NCBI RefSeq assembly: GCF_013328815.1
Contig: NZ_JABUHN010000007.1
Location: forward strand, 124,001 to 188,000
Source of the DNA: Tabrizicola fusiformis
Lineage (GTDB): Bacteria > Pseudomonadota > Alphaproteobacteria > Rhodobacterales > Rhodobacteraceae
Length of the DNA: 64,000 nucleotides
Direction of reading: 5' to 3'
Shown here: piece by piece, positions 18,120-26,198 of the stretch
How positions within the stretch are numbered: position 1 is the first letter of the stretch
Layout of the letters: every line of letters begins with the position of its first letter
Program-made: the position numbers and the translations under genes
Notes under the pieces: model-generated
Told to the model about the DNA's origin: nothing
What the model saw: only the letters and a program-made list of their open reading frames with translations
The model's database searches: none

Positions 18120-18833
18120 TCAGTGCCCGTCGCGGGTGAAAAGGTCGGCCAGCCGGTTGCGCGCCTCGGGCAGGGGGCGACCGTGCAGGATCGGCCCCAG
18201 CCCCCGCGTCAAAAAAAACCCGGTCAGCGCCAGCGCCGCGGCATGACCGCCCGCGCCGCCCAGCAGAACCGGCGGCAGCGGCAAGAGCCGGTCGGCCCAA
18301 TCGCCCGCCCCGGCGCGGCTGACTGCGCGCCCCGACCGGGGGGAGACATAGACCAGATCGTCCCCTGTGCCGGTCACGGCGCAAGCGGTCAGGTCAAGGC
18401 CAAAGCCCAGCGCGTCGAGCAGCGCGAGTTCCCAGCGCAGATACAGCGGCTCCCAGCCCCGCCCGGCGGCAAGGGCATCGGTCAGTGCCACGGTTTGCGC
18501 GAAAAATTCCGGCAGCGGCTCGCGTTCCGGCAGGGCAAGGCAGAGGAGGGCACAGAGCGCATTCAGTCCGGTCAGCGCCCGGCGGTCTGCCAGGATGGCC
18601 GCACGGGACCGCAGGGGTTCGGCGGTGAAATGGCCCAGATGCTCGCCCAGCCGGGCCCGCCATGTCAGGTCAAGCTGATGGCCGGGTTGCAGGAATGGCG
18701 CCATCCGGCGCGAGGCGCCGCCGCGCACCACACCGCCATGGCGGCCATGGGCCGCCGTGAAAACCTCGATGATCGCGGCTGTTTCGCCATGCGGCCTGAC
18801 CGCCAGCAACAGCCCCTCGTCCCGCCATTCCAT
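18120..18833 (-). CDS. recO: DNA repair protein RecO
   Basis: RecO works with RecR to load RecA on SSB-coated DNA. The 237-residue protein starts [21 protein letters not shown], with the OB-fold N-terminal half ([14 protein letters not shown]) and the helical C-terminal half ([10 protein letters not shown]). The zinc Cys residues of some RecO proteins are not obvious. In many relatives recO directly follows era; here it is about 13.4 kb away, isolated and on the opposite strand. Confidence 0.88.
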   Translation of the reverse strand: MEWRDEGLLLAVRPHGETAAIIEVFTAAHGRHGGVVRGGASRRMAPFLQPGHQLDLTWRARLGEHLGHFTAEPLRSRAAILADRRALTGLNALCALLCLALPEREPLPEFFAQTVALTDALAAGRGWEPLYLRWELALLDALGFGLDLTACAVTGTGDDLVYVSPRSGRAVSRAGAGDWADRLLPLPPVLLGGAGGHAAALALTGFFLTRGLGPILHGRPLPEARNRLADLFTRDGH

Positions 18834-18908
18834 GGCGCGACTATCGCGCCAAAGACCAGCGCACGCCAGAGCCTTGCCCCGCGCAGAAGGCGCGGGCATG
18901 GTGGCGGC

Positions 18909-19550
18909 ATGGAGCCGCGCCGCAAGACCCCTCCCCTGCAACGACTGGCCGCCCTTGGCGTGGCCACCTTGGCCATGGCCGCCCTGCGCGCGCAGTATGA
19001 TACGTTGCAGGATGCGCCCGGGCTTGGCGCGTTTCAGGACCGGCTGTGGCGGATGGCGGGGTTTTTCACCATCCTGACCAATGCGCTGGTGGCGGTGCAT
19101 ATGCTGGCCGTGGCGCTGCATTGGCGGATCGGGGCATCGCGGGCGGCGGGGCTTTTATTGTCGATTGCCGCTGTGGGGATCGTCTATCACCTGCTGCTTG
19201 CGCGGCTGTGGAACCCGCAGGGGTTGGCATGGTGGGCCGATCTGGGGCTGCATACCGGGGTGCCTTTGGCCTATGGCCTGTGGTGGCTGGCGCTGGCACC
19301 CAAAGAGGTGGCAGCGCGCGATCTGCCGGGCTGGCTGATCTGGCCGGCGGTCTATTGCGCCTATGCCCTGATACGCGGGGCGCTCACCGGGTTCTGGCCC
19401 TATCCGTTTCTGGATGCGGGCGCCCTTGGCTGGCCGCGGGTCACGCTGAACATCGCGGGGCGGCTTGCGGCCTTTGCGCTGGGCGGATGGGCGATCCTGA
19501 CGCTCGCCCGCAGATTTCAGCGGGTGGGAACCGGCACCTCGCCGCGATAG
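18909..19550 (+). CDS. Pr6Pr family membrane protein
   Basis: A 213-residue protein with about six hydrophobic helices. [46 protein letters not shown] and [16 protein letters not shown] are the conserved features of the Pr6Pr/FAR-17a-related integral membrane family. The function is unknown. It is divergent from recO with 75 bp between and overlaps the convergent hbd gene by 34 bp. Confidence 0.75.
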   Translation: MEPRRKTPPLQRLAALGVATLAMAALRAQYDTLQDAPGLGAFQDRLWRMAGFFTILTNALVAVHMLAVALHWRIGASRAAGLLLSIAAVGIVYHLLLARLWNPQGLAWWADLGLHTGVPLAYGLWWLALAPKEVAARDLPGWLIWPAVYCAYALIRGALTGFWPYPFLDAGALGWPRVTLNIAGRLAAFALGGWAILTLARRFQRVGTGTSPR

Positions 19551-20392
19551 TCGTAAAAGCCGCGACCGGCCTTGCGGCCCAGCCAACCCGCCTCGACATA
19601 TTTCGAAAGCAGTGGACAGGGCCGGTATTTCGTATCCCCCAGCCCTTCGTGCAGCACGTTCATGATGGCAAGGCAGGTGTCCAGCCCGATGAAATCGGCC
19701 AGTTCCAGCGGCCCCATCGGGTGATTGGCGCCCAGCTTCATTGCCTCGTCGATCGAGCGGACGTTGCCTACCCCTTCATAGAGCGTATAGACCGCCTCAT
19801 TGATCATCGGCACCAGAATGCGGTTCACGATGAAGGCCGGGAAATCCTCGGCGCTGGCGGCGGTCTTGCCCAGCCGCTTCACCACGGCCAGCAGCGTGTC
19901 ATAGGTGTCGGCATCGGTGGCGATGCCGCGGATCAGTTCCACAAGCTGCATCACCGGCACCGGGTTCATGAAATGGAAACCCATGAACTTTTCCGGCCGA
20001 TCGGTGCGGCTGGCCAGCCGGGTGATCGAGATGGACGAGGTGTTCGAGGTCAGGATTGTATTCGGCCCCAGATGCGGCAGCAGTGCCTCGAAGATCTTGT
20101 TCTTGACCTCTTCGCGCTCGGTCGCCGCCTCGATCACCAGATCGGTGGCGCCCAGATCGGCAAGGGTCAGCGTGGTGCGTATGCGGGCCTGTGCGGCGGC
20201 CTTCTCTTCGGCGGTGATCTTGCCGCGTGCGACCTGCCGCGCCATGTTCTTTTCGATGGTCTCCAGCGCCTTGGCCAGACCCTCGGCGCTGATGTCGTTC
20301 AGCACAACCTCATAGCCCGCGAGGGAAAAGACATGGGCGATGCCATTGCCCATCTGCCCTGCCCCAACGATGCCGACCGACCGAATGTCCAT
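19517..20392 (-). CDS. hbd: 3-hydroxybutyryl-CoA dehydrogenase
   Basis: A 291-residue NAD(P)-dependent 3-hydroxyacyl-CoA dehydrogenase, interconverting 3-hydroxybutyryl-CoA and acetoacetyl-CoA. The Rossmann motif GIVGAGQMGNGIAHVFSLAG is at residues 7-26. The active-site signature HFMNPVPVMQLVELI and NRILVPMINEAV follow. Monofunctional length (no hydratase domain) fits the Hbd/PaaH group. Downstream context offers no operon partner; metabolically it fits C4 acid and acetate metabolism encoded elsewhere in the window. Confidence 0.9.
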   Translation of the reverse strand: MDIRSVGIVGAGQMGNGIAHVFSLAGYEVVLNDISAEGLAKALETIEKNMARQVARGKITAEEKAAAQARIRTTLTLADLGATDLVIEAATEREEVKNKIFEALLPHLGPNTILTSNTSSISITRLASRTDRPEKFMGFHFMNPVPVMQLVELIRGIATDADTYDTLLAVVKRLGKTAASAEDFPAFIVNRILVPMINEAVYTLYEGVGNVRSIDEAMKLGANHPMGPLELADFIGLDTCLAIMNVLHEGLGDTKYRPCPLLSKYVEAGWLGRKAGRGFYDYRGEVPVPTR

Positions 20393-20551
20393 GCTGTCCC
20401 CGCCTGAAATGTCGGGCGCAGCTTAGGCACAAGCCACCGGGGGGGCAAGGCCGCCGCGATGCGGCGGATTTGCTGAAAATGCCGCAGTTAGCATTTCGGC
20501 AAGACGAATCGGCCAACCTGACCCCGGGTGTGAAGACTGTGGGTGGGTGTG

Positions 20552-21406
20552 ATGGTCTATGCTTTTCCGGGCGCGGGGGCGCTCGACTATTTTGCGTGCC
20601 ATTATGGCACGTCGCGGCTGTTGTTCCGCGGGCCGCAGCGCCCGACGGATGGTGATTTCATCGCCTGCCTTGGCGGGTCGGAAACCTATGGGAAATACAT
20701 TCCCCAACCCTTCGCCGATCTGGTCGAAGGGATGCTTGACATGCCTGTCGTCAATCTGGGCTGCGCCAATGCCGGGCCGGATGTCTATCTTGCCGAAGAG
20801 GGGGTGACGGCGCTTGCCGCCCGCGCCCGCGCCGTGGTGGTGCAAATCTGCGGGGCACAGAACCTGACCAACCGCTATTACGCGGTGCATCCGCGCCGCA
20901 ATGACCGCTTTCTGGGGGCGACCGCCCTGCTGCGGTCTCTGTTCCGCGACATCGACTTTACCGAGTTCAGCTTTACCCGGCACATGCTGACCAGCCTGCA
21001 AGCCGCCTCACCCGACAGGTTCGAGGTGGTGGCAGAAGAGTTGCGGGCAGCCTGGGTGGCGCGGATGCGGCTTTTGCTGTCACGGCTGCCCGGGCCGGTG
21101 GTGCTGCTGTGGATGGCGGATGTGCCGCCGCCCTCTCCCGCCCGCCGCGCCGATCTGACCCATGCGCCGCTGCTGGTCGATGCCGAGATGGTGGCAGCCC
21201 TGAAACCGCAGGCCGCCACCCTGCTTGAGGTGCTGCCCAGCGCCGAGGCCCGCGCCGCAGGCACCGAGGGTATGGCCTTTGGCCCTCTGGAAGGCCCCGC
21301 CGCCGCCAATCTGCCCGGGCCCCGTCACCACGCCGAAGTGGCGGCGCGGCTGGCCGCCGTGCTGGCGCCGCTGGTCGGCGGCGTAACAAAACCATCATCC
21401 GGCTGA
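20552..21406 (+). CDS. DUF6473 family protein
   Basis: About 284 residues. The start contains YAFPGAGALDYFACHYG followed by ACLGGSETYGKYI, and the region resembles SGNH/GSCFA-type proteins, a conserved Rhodobacterales family annotated DUF6473. A possible Ser nucleophile is in GGSETYG and a possible His is near the C-terminus (PGPRHHAEVA). No biochemical role is known to me. The start could also be one of two GTG codons at 20543 or 20549; none has a clear ribosome binding site. It lies upstream of phnC on the same strand with 63 bp between. Confidence 0.65.
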   Translation: MVYAFPGAGALDYFACHYGTSRLLFRGPQRPTDGDFIACLGGSETYGKYIPQPFADLVEGMLDMPVVNLGCANAGPDVYLAEEGVTALAARARAVVVQICGAQNLTNRYYAVHPRRNDRFLGATALLRSLFRDIDFTEFSFTRHMLTSLQAASPDRFEVVAEELRAAWVARMRLLLSRLPGPVVLLWMADVPPPSPARRADLTHAPLLVDAEMVAALKPQAATLLEVLPSAEARAAGTEGMAFGPLEGPAAANLPGPRHHAEVAARLAAVLAPLVGGVTKPSSG

Positions 21407-21420
21407 CGCCGGAACGTCAC
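21392..21420 (+). promoter_or_regulatory. Weak Pho-box-like repeats before phnC
   Basis: Three 7-mers spaced by 11 bp, CCATCAT, CTGACGC and ACGTCAC, match the PhoB half-site CTGTCAT at five, four and five positions. They span the end of the upstream gene and lie about 50 bp before phnC. The spacing is right but the matches are modest. Confidence 0.3.
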
Positions 21421-21469
21421 AGCCCCCGCCTAGGGTCCGCCCCGACGCCATGAGCCGAGGGGGCCGGGG

Positions 21470-22294
21470 ATGCTGCTGGAGATCAGGAACGCAAGCCGCT
21501 TCTTCGGCCAGAAGGCTGCGGTGGACCGCGTGTCTTTCGGCATCGAACGGCCCGGCTTCATCGGCATCATCGGCCGCTCTGGTGCCGGAAAATCAACGCT
21601 GTTGCGGATGATCAACCGGCTGACCGAGACATCCGAAGGCGAAATTCGCTTTGAAGGGCAGAATGTGCTGACGCTCCGCGGCGCAGCGATGCGCGCCTGG
21701 CAAAGCCGCTGCGCGATGATCTTTCAGCAATTCAATCTGGTGCCGCGGCTGGATGTGGCGGCGAATGTGCTGCATGGCACGCTGAACCGCCGCTCGACCC
21801 TTGCCACGATGTTCAACCTCTGGCCCGAGGCGGATGTGCTGAAGGCGCTGGCCATTCTCGACCGGCTGGGCGTGGCTGAACAGGCGGTCAAACGGGCCGA
21901 GGCGCTTTCGGGCGGCCAGCAACAGCGGGTGGCGATTGCCCGGGCGCTGATGCAGGAACCCAAGGTCATCCTTGCTGATGAACCCATCGCCAGCCTTGAC
22001 CCGATGAATGCGCAGATCGTGATGGACACGCTGCGCCGCATCCATGACGAGGATGGCATCACCGTCATTGCCAACCTGCACACGCTGGACACCGCGCGGC
22101 GCTATTGCGACCGGGTGATCGGAATGCGCGACGGGCGGGTGGTGTTCGACGGTCTGCCCTCGGAACTGTCGCGCGGCGTGGCCCGTGACATCTATGGCGC
22201 CGATGCCTCTTTCTCGGAGGAGGCGACCTCGACCAGCCTCGAACATCTGGGCACCGAACGCGATGCCGCCTTTGCCGCGAAGATGCTGGCCTGA
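21470..22294 (+). CDS. phnC: Phosphonate ABC transporter ATP-binding protein
   Basis: PhnC energises uptake of phosphonates with PhnD and PhnE. Walker A is GRSGAGKST (residues 35-43), the signature is [15 protein letters not shown], Walker B is [13 protein letters not shown]. The 274-residue length and the [15 protein letters not shown] start fit PhnC. It is the first gene of phnC-phnD-phnE1-phnE2-acetyltransferase. Confidence 0.93.
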   Translation: MLLEIRNASRFFGQKAAVDRVSFGIERPGFIGIIGRSGAGKSTLLRMINRLTETSEGEIRFEGQNVLTLRGAAMRAWQSRCAMIFQQFNLVPRLDVAANVLHGTLNRRSTLATMFNLWPEADVLKALAILDRLGVAEQAVKRAEALSGGQQQRVAIARALMQEPKVILADEPIASLDPMNAQIVMDTLRRIHDEDGITVIANLHTLDTARRYCDRVIGMRDGRVVFDGLPSELSRGVARDIYGADASFSEEATSTSLEHLGTERDAAFAAKMLA

Positions 22295-22346
22295 CCCTTT
22301 CAACCCCGGGGGCAGGCGTGGCCGCCCCCTTCCCTTGGAGACGACC

Positions 22347-23243
22347 ATGAAAAAGCTGCTGGCCCTTGCTGCCACGACCCTTGCCCTGACGGGCGCTGCC
22401 CAAGCGCAGGAGATCAAAGAGTTCAACCTCGGCATCCTTGGCGGCGAAAACGCCCAGGACCGCCTGACCTCGAACGAATGCTACCGCGCCGCGATCGAAA
22501 AGGCTTTGGGCGTGCCGGTCAAGGTCTTTACCCCGGCCGATTACGACGGCGTGGTGCAGGGCCTGCTGGGCGGCACCATCGACCTCGCCTGGCTGGGGGC
22601 TTCGGCCTATGCCAAGACCTATCTGACCGACCCGGCTGCGGTCGAGGTCAAGCTGACGAAAGAGAACCTGAACGGTTCGACCGGCTATTACTCGATCGGC
22701 TTTGCCCGCAAGGATGCCGGCATCGCTTCGATGGACGATGCCAAGGGCAAGAGCTTTGCCTTTGCCGAGCCGAACTCGACCTCGGGCTATCTGGTTCCGG
22801 CGGCGGAACTGCTGGCGAAATACGGCAAGCTTGAGGAATATTTCTCGGAAGTGAAATTCTCAGGCGGGCATGAGCAGACCATCGTCGGCGTCGCCAACGG
22901 CGACTTCGCGGCGGGGGTTTCCTGGGCCGATGGTGTCGGCAACTGGGAAGACGGCTATGCTTCGGGCGCATTCCGCAAGGCTTCGGATGCCGGTCTGGTG
23001 GACATGAACGACATCGTGGAAATCTGGCGCTCGACCCTGATCCCCGAAGGCCCGATGGTGGTGCGCGCCGCCCTGCCCGCCGATGTGAAGGACAAGGTTA
23101 CCCAACTGACCGCCGACCTGTGGGAAACCAACCCGGAATGCGCCTACGGCGTTGCGGCGGGCGAGGCCAAGGATTTCGTCCCGGTGACGCATGACGCCTA
23201 TGACGGCATCCTTGCCGCCCGCAAGCTGCAGGACGCGCAGTAA
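22347..23243 (+). CDS. phnD: Phosphonate ABC transporter substrate-binding protein
   Basis: A 298-residue periplasmic binding protein. The signal peptide ends near AQA in the first 23 residues (MKKLLALAATTLALTGAAQA). The mature part starts FNLGILGGENAQDRL and has GLLGGTIDLAWLGASAYA and PNSTSGYLVP, which form the phosphonate pocket in PhnD. GGAG lies 6 bases before the ATG. A strong hairpin follows the gene, likely giving this binding protein more transcript than the permeases. Confidence 0.93.
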   Translation: MKKLLALAATTLALTGAAQAQEIKEFNLGILGGENAQDRLTSNECYRAAIEKALGVPVKVFTPADYDGVVQGLLGGTIDLAWLGASAYAKTYLTDPAAVEVKLTKENLNGSTGYYSIGFARKDAGIASMDDAKGKSFAFAEPNSTSGYLVPAAELLAKYGKLEEYFSEVKFSGGHEQTIVGVANGDFAAGVSWADGVGNWEDGYASGAFRKASDAGLVDMNDIVEIWRSTLIPEGPMVVRAALPADVKDKVTQLTADLWETNPECAYGVAAGEAKDFVPVTHDAYDGILAARKLQDAQ

Positions 23244-23257
23244 ATTTCCTGAAACCA

Positions 23258-23298
23258 GCGCCGGGCCGACCCTTTCAAGGGTCGGCCCGGCGCCCTTT
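23258..23298 (+). terminator. Perfect 17-bp hairpin between phnD and phnE1
   Basis: Arms at 23258-23274 and 23277-23293 (GCGCCGGGCCGACCCTT and its complement) pair perfectly around a 2-nt loop, then CCTTTT. It is inside the operon, 15 bp after the phnD stop, and so probably acts as a partial terminator or 3'-end stabiliser for phnCD mRNA. Confidence 0.8.
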
Positions 23299-23319
23299 TG
23301 CCCTTGCGGAGATTTGCCC

Positions 23320-24201
23320 GTGGTCGATGTCTCGTTCGGACCCTCGCCCGATCCGCGCCCCTCGGGGCTGCCCGGAGGAAATCATGCCTATCTGGCGCTG
23401 ATGCGCCGCCGCCGGGTTTACGGCGGCATCCTGATGATGCTGTTCGTTCTGGTGATGGCCGCCGGCTGGCGGCTGGCCGAAGAGCGCAACGCCGGCGATT
23501 TTCTGACCGGGCTGCACCGGCTGGATGATTTCCCGGGTGAGGTTCTGGCCGAAGCCTGGGCCAAGCGGGCGAACCTGCCGGGGCTGATGTGGGACCACGT
23601 CCCCTCGCTGATCGAGACGCTGAACATTGCCGCCGTCTCCACCCTCTTGGGCGCGCTGGTGGCGGGGGCGCTGGCGCTGTTGTCCACCCGGGGGCTGGCG
23701 CGCTGGCCGCGGCTGACGGTGCTGTTCCGCCGGGCGCAGGATGCGGCCCGCGCGATACCGGAAATCGTGGTGGCGCTGGTCTTGATCTACATTCTGGGCG
23801 GCGGGCCGGTGCCTGCGGTGCTGGCCATTGCGCTGCACACGGCGGGTGCTCTGGGCAAGCTCTTTTCCGAAGCGGCGGAGAATGCCGATCTTCGCCCGGT
23901 CGAGGGGCTGGCCTCGGTCGGGGCCGGGTGGGTGCAGCGGATGTGGCTGGCCGTGCTGCCGCAAGTGGCGCCGAACTGGTCCTCCTATGCGCTTTTGCGC
24001 TTTGAAATCAACGTGCGGGCCTCGGCCATTCTGGGTTTCGTGGGGTCCGGCGGGATCGGCTATGACCTGAAGCTGGCCATGCAATGGGGTGGCGGCAAAT
24101 ACGATCAGGTGGTGGCGATCTTCCTGCTGCTGTTTGCCGCGATCGTGCTGATCGACCGGCTGTCGGATGCCGCACGGCGCCGTCTGGTGAAAGGGGCCTG
24201 A
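23320..24201 (+). CDS. phnE: Phosphonate ABC transporter permease
   Basis: An inner-membrane permease of 293 residues from a GTG start with GCGGAG upstream. There are about six hydrophobic helices, the first at residues 34-52. The EAA-type loop near residues 180-210 (GKLFSEAAENADLRPVEGLASVGAG) contacts the ATPase. FVGSGGIGYDLKLAMQ is the PhnE C-terminal signature. It is one base upstream of the second permease gene. Two PhnE subunits probably form a heterodimeric channel. Confidence 0.9.
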   Translation: MVDVSFGPSPDPRPSGLPGGNHAYLALMRRRRVYGGILMMLFVLVMAAGWRLAEERNAGDFLTGLHRLDDFPGEVLAEAWAKRANLPGLMWDHVPSLIETLNIAAVSTLLGALVAGALALLSTRGLARWPRLTVLFRRAQDAARAIPEIVVALVLIYILGGGPVPAVLAIALHTAGALGKLFSEAAENADLRPVEGLASVGAGWVQRMWLAVLPQVAPNWSSYALLRFEINVRASAILGFVGSGGIGYDLKLAMQWGGGKYDQVVAIFLLLFAAIVLIDRLSDAARRRLVKGA

Positions 24202-24202
24202 G

Positions 24203-25528
24203 ATGACTGCGATGCCGATGACCCCGACGCTGGCCGAAACCGTCAGCCGCCGTTTCCGCAAGCGCCGGCTCTGGTCCATGGCGATCCCGCTGGGGGTGCT
24301 GGCCTATCTGGCCTATGCCGCCGTGGCCTTTGACCTTACCGGGCTGGCAAGCCGGGCGCGGCTGGACAATGCCGCGATCCTTCTGGGCGACTTCTGGAGC
24401 TACAAGGTCCATGTCGGGCAGGACAACCGCAGCGGCGCCCTGACGGTCGCGGTCGAGGGCGAGGCGAAGGGCACCTATCCCGCCGGCACCCGGCCCGATT
24501 GGATGACCGCCGCGGCAGGCGAGACGCGGATCGACCTTGGCGGCGGCCATCTGGTGACCTATGGCGACAAGCGGGCCAGCTATGACGTGCCGGGCTATGG
24601 CACGATCCATGTCGCGCTTGAGGCGGGCAAGGTCACGCTGGACGCCCCGCAGCCATTGCCCGACTGGATCAACGCCTCGGACGCACGGATTTCGGTAACG
24701 ACCGACCATGGCCGCTTTGCCTTTACCCGGTCAAAGATCGAGACCTTCCGTTACTTTCCCGGCTGGGAGCTGTTCTTCTTCACGCTGGACAGCCCGTTCA
24801 GCGGCAAGTCACCGGGCGATCTGGTGGCATTGGCGCTCTGGGAGGAGCGGGTGGACCCCGCGCGCAGCAATATCGCCGGGATGATCCATGATATCTGGAC
24901 CAACAAGATGTGGCGGCACGGCGATGTGGTCTGGGCGCTGTTCGAGACGCTGCTGATGGCGTTTCTGGGCACTTTTGCCGCCGCGCTGATCTCTCTGCCG
25001 CTGGCCTTTCTTGCCGCTGCGAATGTGATGCCGCTGCGGGGCCTGCGCTTTGCCGCGCGGCGGGTGTTCGACTTTCTGCGCGGGATCGACGCGCTGATCT
25101 GGACCATCGTTCTGGCCCGCGCCTTTGGCCCGGGGCCGATGACCGGGGCGCTGGCCATCCTGATTTCCGACACCGGCACCTTCGGCAAGACCTTTTCCGA
25201 AGCGGTGGAGAATGTGGACGAAAAGCAGATGGAAGGCGTGCGCGCGACCGGCGCCAACGCTGCCCAGCGCGCCCGTTTCGGCATCCTGCCGCAGATTGCG
25301 CCGGTGCTGCTCAGTCAGGTTCTCTACATGCTGGAAAGCAACACCCGCAGCGCCACGGTGATCGGCGCCATCGTCGGTGGCGGCATCGGGCTGATGCTGA
25401 CGCAGGCGATCAGCACCCAGAAGGATTGGGAGGAGGTGGCCTATTACCTTGTCCTGATCGTGGGGATGGTGATGGCGATGGACAGCCTGTCGGGCTGGCT
25501 GCGGCGCAAACTGATCAAGGGGGAATGA
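24203..25528 (+). CDS. phnE: Phosphonate ABC transporter permease, long form
   Basis: At 441 residues this is well above the usual 260-300. The extra length is a soluble insert of about 190 residues (about 50-240) between the first helix (residues 28-47) and the other membrane helices; the insert contains no signal of a known domain. The EAA loop is GKTFSEAVENVDEKQMEGVRATGAN and the end has IVGGGIGLMLTQAI. It starts one base after phnE1. Two unequal PhnE proteins are typical of alphaproteobacterial phn operons. Confidence 0.9.
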   Translation: MTAMPMTPTLAETVSRRFRKRRLWSMAIPLGVLAYLAYAAVAFDLTGLASRARLDNAAILLGDFWSYKVHVGQDNRSGALTVAVEGEAKGTYPAGTRPDWMTAAAGETRIDLGGGHLVTYGDKRASYDVPGYGTIHVALEAGKVTLDAPQPLPDWINASDARISVTTDHGRFAFTRSKIETFRYFPGWELFFFTLDSPFSGKSPGDLVALALWEERVDPARSNIAGMIHDIWTNKMWRHGDVVWALFETLLMAFLGTFAAALISLPLAFLAAANVMPLRGLRFAARRVFDFLRGIDALIWTIVLARAFGPGPMTGALAILISDTGTFGKTFSEAVENVDEKQMEGVRATGANAAQRARFGILPQIAPVLLSQVLYMLESNTRSATVIGAIVGGGIGLMLTQAISTQKDWEEVAYYLVLIVGMVMAMDSLSGWLRRKLIKGE

Positions 25529-25568
25529 CCCCCGCCCGCCTCTTCCCATGGCGGGAGGGGGTCATTTT
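25524..25568 (+). terminator. Hairpin overlapping the phnE2 stop codon
   Basis: AATGACCCCC (25524-25533) plus CCGCC pair with GGCGG plus GGGGGTCATT (ending 25566) with a small internal loop and a 9-nt apical loop; TTT follows. The stop codon of phnE2 is in the left arm and the acetyltransferase start is 10 bp downstream, so it is an intra-operon structure. Confidence 0.65.
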
Positions 25569-25577
25569 GGAGAACCC

Positions 25578-26195
25578 ATGCCCAGACTGTCCGCGACCGA
25601 ACCCTTCCTGCATCCCGAGGCGGAGATCCACGCCTCAACCTTTGGCGCCTATGTCGAGATCGGGCGCGGCGCCCGGATCGTGCAGTCCGATTTTGGCGAT
25701 TACGCCTATTGCGACCGGGGCGCCGATATCGCCAATACCAGCGTCGGTCGTTTTGCCAATATTGCCGCTATGACGCGGATCGGTCCGACCGACCATCCGT
25801 GGCGCAATGCGGCGCAGCATCATTTCCTTTATCGGTCCAGCTATTACTGGGATGATGTCGCGGATGATGCGGAGTTTTTTGCCGCCCGCGCCGCGCGGCG
25901 CACCCTTCTGGGCCCCGATTGCTGGATCGGCCATGGCGCGGTGATCCGGCCCGCGGTGACGCTGGGCGCCGGGGCGATCGTCGCCTCGGGGGCGGTGGTG
26001 ACCAAGGATGTGGCCCCGTTCCAGATGGTCGCCGGGGTGCCGGCGCAACCGCTGAAACCGCGCTTCGCGGCGCCGGTGGCCGAGCGTCTGCTGGCGCTGG
26101 CGTGGTGGGACTGGAGCCATGACCGGCTGCGCAGCGCCCTGCCGGACTTCCGCGCCCTGCCCGCCGAAGCCTTTCTGGAAAAATACGGCGGCTGA
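25578..26195 (+). CDS. Phosphonate-cluster hexapeptide-repeat acetyltransferase
   Basis: A 205-residue left-handed beta-helix transferase with repeating [LIV]-G-x4 hexapeptides (VEIGRGARIVQSDFG, CWIGHGAVIRPAVTLGAGAIV). The catalytic His is likely within GPTDHPWR. It matches the transferase hexapeptide family linked to phosphonate metabolism (TIGR03308). It may acetylate an aminophosphonate or protect against toxic analogues; this is inference from its place after phnE2. TTGGAGA precedes the ATG. It converges with the phnM-like gene 4 bp away. Confidence 0.85.
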   Translation: MPRLSATEPFLHPEAEIHASTFGAYVEIGRGARIVQSDFGDYAYCDRGADIANTSVGRFANIAAMTRIGPTDHPWRNAAQHHFLYRSSYYWDDVADDAEFFAARAARRTLLGPDCWIGHGAVIRPAVTLGAGAIVASGAVVTKDVAPFQMVAGVPAQPLKPRFAAPVAERLLALAWWDWSHDRLRSALPDFRALPAEAFLEKYGG

Positions 26196-26198
26196 CCG

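Noticed and set aside
20451-20467. CCGCCGC/GCGGCGG hairpin upstream of the DUF6473 gene as a riboswitch or terminator
   Set aside because: A 7-bp GC stem without a T-run or further conserved structure is expected by chance in this sequence.
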